In this document: positions 7,836-9,788 of the stretch, piece after piece | How positions within the stretch are numbered: the stretch's first letter is position 1 | Layout of the letters: every line of letters starts with the position of its first letter | Origin: Acidobacteriota bacterium | Lineage (GTDB): Bacteria > Acidobacteriota > Terriglobia > Acidiferrales > UBA7541 | DNA: 9,788 nucleotides | Direction of reading: 5' to 3' | Assembly: GCA_003224135.1 (NCBI GenBank) | Contig: QHYO01000577.1 | Span: 1 to 9,788, forward strand | Notes under the pieces: generated by a model | What the model was told of the DNA's origin: nothing | Seen by the model: only the letters and a program-made list of their open reading frames with translations | The model's database searches: none | Made by a program: the position numbers and the translations under genes

Positions 7836-8105
7836 TCAATCGCCGAACCTTGCCGCAGCACGAGCTTTCGCCTTGGCGGCTTCTTCTTCTCTGCTTCTCG
7901 GCGGCGCATTTGTTTCGAGCGAATGGATAAAGCGGTTCGAGATAACCGCAATTTGCTCGACCGCGGCCTGGAATGCGGCTTCGTTTGCCTTTGACGGCTT
8001 ATTAAAACCGCTGATTTTCCTTACGAATTGCAGCGAAGCAGCGCGGACCTCTTCGGGCGTAACCGGCGGATCGAAATTGAAAAGAGTTCTGATATTTCGG
8101 CACAT
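7836..8105 (-). CDS. DUF2277 family protein
   Basis: A small 89-residue protein of unknown function. The N-terminus MCRNIRTLFNFDPPVTPEEV, the central AASLQFVRKISGFNKPSKAN then EAAF, and the C-terminal APPRSREEEAAKAKARAAARF are the recognisable signature of DUF2277. It has no signal peptide or membrane segment; the C-terminal third is a charged Ala/Glu/Lys/Arg helix. A good ribosome site (GAGGA, minus strand 8114-8118) stands 8 nt before the ATG. It lies 109 nt downstream of the MerR/TPR gene on the same strand and may share its transcript. The family's role is unknown to me, so none is given. Confidence 0.88.
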   Translation of the reverse strand: MCRNIRTLFNFDPPVTPEEVRAASLQFVRKISGFNKPSKANEAAFQAAVEQIAVISNRFIHSLETNAPPRSREEEAAKAKARAAARFGD

Positions 8106-8113
8106 GTTCTAAG

Positions 8114-8118
8114 TCCTC
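8114..8118 (-). promoter_or_regulatory. Ribosome binding site of the DUF2277 gene
   Basis: GAGGA on the minus strand, 8 nt upstream of the ATG at 8103-8105, fixes this start. Confidence 0.7.
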
Positions 8119-8214
8119 ACGACCTTAATCTGGACGAGTCGGATCCAAACTCGTTTCGTTCGGCCAGCACGCCACAGGTGTTAACTCCAGGGCGTCGGTT
8201 GCCTGCATTAGTTT

Positions 8215-9090
8215 TTAGATGCTACCGGCAGACTTGGCAGCCTGTGAAGCCAGACGCTGCCGGGCATAGCTACACCACGGACCGACAGGCTCGAGTTTGA
8301 CGTACGCTTGCCAGTGCTCTCGCGCTTCGGCAAACGCCGAAAGCTTCTCGCAAACGAAGGCCAAGTTGTAGTGCGCGTCGGAATAATCCGGATCCAGGCG
8401 AACTGCCTGCCGGAGGTGCCGGCGGGCTTCTTCCATTTCCCCAACCTCTTCGAGCACACTGCCCAGGTTGAAGTGCGCCAAAGGGTTCTCTTCATCCAAC
8501 GCCAACGCGCGCAGAAAATACTCAGAAGCCCTTTCCAGATTTCCACGCTCGTAGTACAGCGTCCCGCAATTAATCACCGCATCGATCCTTTGCGGATCAA
8601 CTAACAGCGCGCGCTCGTAGGCCTCGATTGCTTCGGCCTTTTTGTTTCCGTCGACTTCATATTCGAGCGCCATAGCAAGCCAGTCGGCGGCGCTTCGCCC
8701 GGACATCACACGCACTCTCTCGTCGAGTTCGCGAGTCTCAAAGTTCAGCACAAACTGGCCCGAAATAGGCTTAAGCCGCGATCCGCCTCGCTCGACAATT
8801 ACATCTCTTCCATCGGAGAGAACGCGCAGTTCCGCCAGCGGTGCCTGCACCTGGGAAAGTTTTTCTCGGAGCGCGGCAAGCGCCCGCTGCAGCCGATTGG
8901 CGGGCACTCCTTTTTCGGACAACTGTTTCACCGTGCGCAATCCAATTAAATCGCGAAAATCATAGGAGCGGATTCCTTTGTCTCTTCGGGGAGAAACCAG
9001 GCGTAGGCGGTCCCAGTAATCCAACTGCTTTCCGGTTAGACCCAGAATGCGCTGGACTTCGTCAGGGCTGAATCTGTCTGTGGGGCCCAT
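8215..9090 (-). CDS. MerR-type helix-turn-helix protein fused to TPR repeats
   Basis: A 291-residue cytoplasmic protein, probably a DNA-binding regulator whose TPR half binds a partner protein. Residues 6-75 form a MerR-like winged helix: FSPDEVQRILGLTGKQLDYW, then RLRLVSPRRDKGIRSYDFRD with the wing, then LIGLRTVKQLSEKGVPANRL. A linker of unknown fold follows (about 85-130, including DGRDVIVERGGSRLKPISGQ). Residues 133-268 are about four tetratricopeptide repeats, with signatures AIEAYERALLVDP, ASEYFLRALALDE, AHFNLGSVLEEVGEMEEARR and AHYNLAFVCEKLSAFAEARE. It lacks the C-terminal cysteines of metal-sensing MerR proteins. Its ATG (9088-9090) lies 6 nt after the stop of ku and has no Shine-Dalgarno of its own, which suggests translational coupling to ku. 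DUF2277 follows on the same strand. DNA target and partner are unknown. Confidence 0.88.
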   Translation of the reverse strand: MGPTDRFSPDEVQRILGLTGKQLDYWDRLRLVSPRRDKGIRSYDFRDLIGLRTVKQLSEKGVPANRLQRALAALREKLSQVQAPLAELRVLSDGRDVIVERGGSRLKPISGQFVLNFETRELDERVRVMSGRSAADWLAMALEYEVDGNKKAEAIEAYERALLVDPQRIDAVINCGTLYYERGNLERASEYFLRALALDEENPLAHFNLGSVLEEVGEMEEARRHLRQAVRLDPDYSDAHYNLAFVCEKLSAFAEAREHWQAYVKLEPVGPWCSYARQRLASQAAKSAGSI

Positions 9091-9096
9091 TGCGAG

Positions 9097-9788
9097 CTAG
9101 CCGGCTGCTTTTTTGCCCGCGCGCTTTTGTGCTCCCGGCTGAACAGCGCGAGTGGGCGGCTTCTTCCCCACGGACGCCACCAGAGTCGGCGCGGACGCCG
9201 CAGCTGTTGGCGGAGCAGGCTTTTCAGCAAGGCTCTTCTTAAGAGCTTCCATCAAATCGATTACCGGAGCCATGTGTGGCTGGGCCACCTCGGTCACTTG
9301 CTGGCCCTGCAGTTTGGCGGCAATCATCGCGCGAACATTCTCTTGATACGTATCGTGATATTTCTGAGGCTCGAATGGCGCTTTGAGGCTGTCAATAAGT
9401 TGCAGCGCGAGCTTCTTTTCCTGATCCTTTACTTCAACCTTGTCGGTTGGGATGGACTCGGCTGCGCGAATCTCGTTCGAATAGAACATCGTGTGCAGCG
9501 TCATGCCTTTGCTGCCTGGCCTGACAATCACGATATGCTCGCGTTGATGCATGGTGACCTTCGCAATCGCTCCGTATCCAGACTCCTTCATGGCATTCAT
9601 TAGCAACTGGTAGGCTTTCAGTCCGGCATCCTCGGGGCTGATGTAATAAGATGAGTCGAAGTATAGAGGATCGATCTCTTCCAGCTTCACAAACTCTAGA
9701 ATTTCCATCACGTGGGCAGAAGGGGGCTCGATCTTGTCGAGTTCCTCGTCGCTGAACAAAACGTACTGGTCCTTTTCGTACTCGTAGC
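9097..9788 (-). CDS. ku: Ku protein, non-homologous end joining (N-terminus beyond the right edge)
   Basis: Bacterial Ku forms a ring-shaped homodimer that binds double-strand DNA ends and recruits ligase LigD. The frame is open to the window edge. The visible 229 residues begin YEYEKDQYVLFSDEELDKIE, which is conserved internal Ku sequence, so roughly the first 55-65 residues are missing. The TTG at 9757-9759 is an internal Leu, not a start. Further family segments are IDPLYFDSSYYISPEDAGLK followed by AYQLLMNAM, then GYGAIAKVTMHQREHIVIVR and GMTLHTMFYSNEIR, and the C-terminal domain with PQKYHDTYQENVRAMIAAKL. The last ~40 residues are a low-complexity Ala/Pro/Lys/Arg tail ending QKRAGKKAAG, as is common in bacterial Ku and likely to contact DNA or LigD. 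The MerR/TPR gene starts 6 nt downstream. No ligD is in view; it may lie to the right. Confidence 0.95.
   Translation of the reverse strand, partial: YEYEKDQYVLFSDEELDKIEPPSAHVMEILEFVKLEEIDPLYFDSSYYISPEDAGLKAYQLLMNAMKESGYGAIAKVTMHQREHIVIVRPGSKGMTLHTMFYSNEIRAAESIPTDKVEVKDQEKKLALQLIDSLKAPFEPQKYHDTYQENVRAMIAAKLQGQQVTEVAQPHMAPVIDLMEALKKSLAEKPAPPTAAASAPTLVASVGKKPPTRAVQPGAQKRAGKKAAG

Noticed and set aside
8134..8154. Inverted repeat ACGAGT/ACTCGT between the MerR/TPR and DUF2277 genes, as terminator or operator
   Set aside because: The stem is only 6 bp with a 9-nt loop and no T-run in either direction; it could easily be chance.
9757..9759. TTG as a start giving a 220-residue Ku
   Set aside because: The frame continues upstream through conserved Ku sequence (YEYEKDQYV) to the window edge, so the gene is simply cut off.

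Overview
The window looks like a piece of a soil-type bacterial chromosome, most likely an acidobacterium. This rests on gene content and protein style: a Ku protein followed directly by a MerR-type/TPR regulator, a DUF2277 protein, and a soluble multi-PAS hybrid kinase. No rRNA or other phylogenetic marker is present, so the assignment is an inference. There are no tRNA or rRNA genes, CRISPR arrays or recognisable insertion sequences.

Left third (1-3853): a purine-breakdown cluster. Two genes on the minus strand, allantoinase (allB) and then the molybdopterin subunit of a xanthine-dehydrogenase-type enzyme (cut by the left edge), lie back to back with a 38-nt gap. They are transcribed away from a plus-strand guanine deaminase gene (guaD) across a short divergent promoter region. 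Together they could supply guanine to xanthine, xanthine to urate, and allantoin to allantoate. The intervening urate-to-allantoin enzymes are not in the window.

Middle (3854-6954): a 425-nt non-coding stretch, then a large soluble hybrid histidine kinase (four PAS domains, histidine kinase core, C-terminal receiver). Its first PAS resembles the haem-binding PAS of FixL and keeps the aligned proximal histidine.

Right-middle (6955-7835): a decayed zone. It contains a PsiE-family membrane protein gene broken by a one-base frameshift, preceded on the opposite strand by what looks like the last ~33 codons of an HdeD/DUF308 membrane protein. No intact gene is seen here.

Right end (7836-9788): three minus-strand genes, read in the order ku (N-terminus beyond the right edge), MerR/TPR regulator (starts 6 nt after the ku stop) and DUF2277. 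This suggests a DNA-end-joining locus with a tightly coupled regulator-like protein of unknown role.
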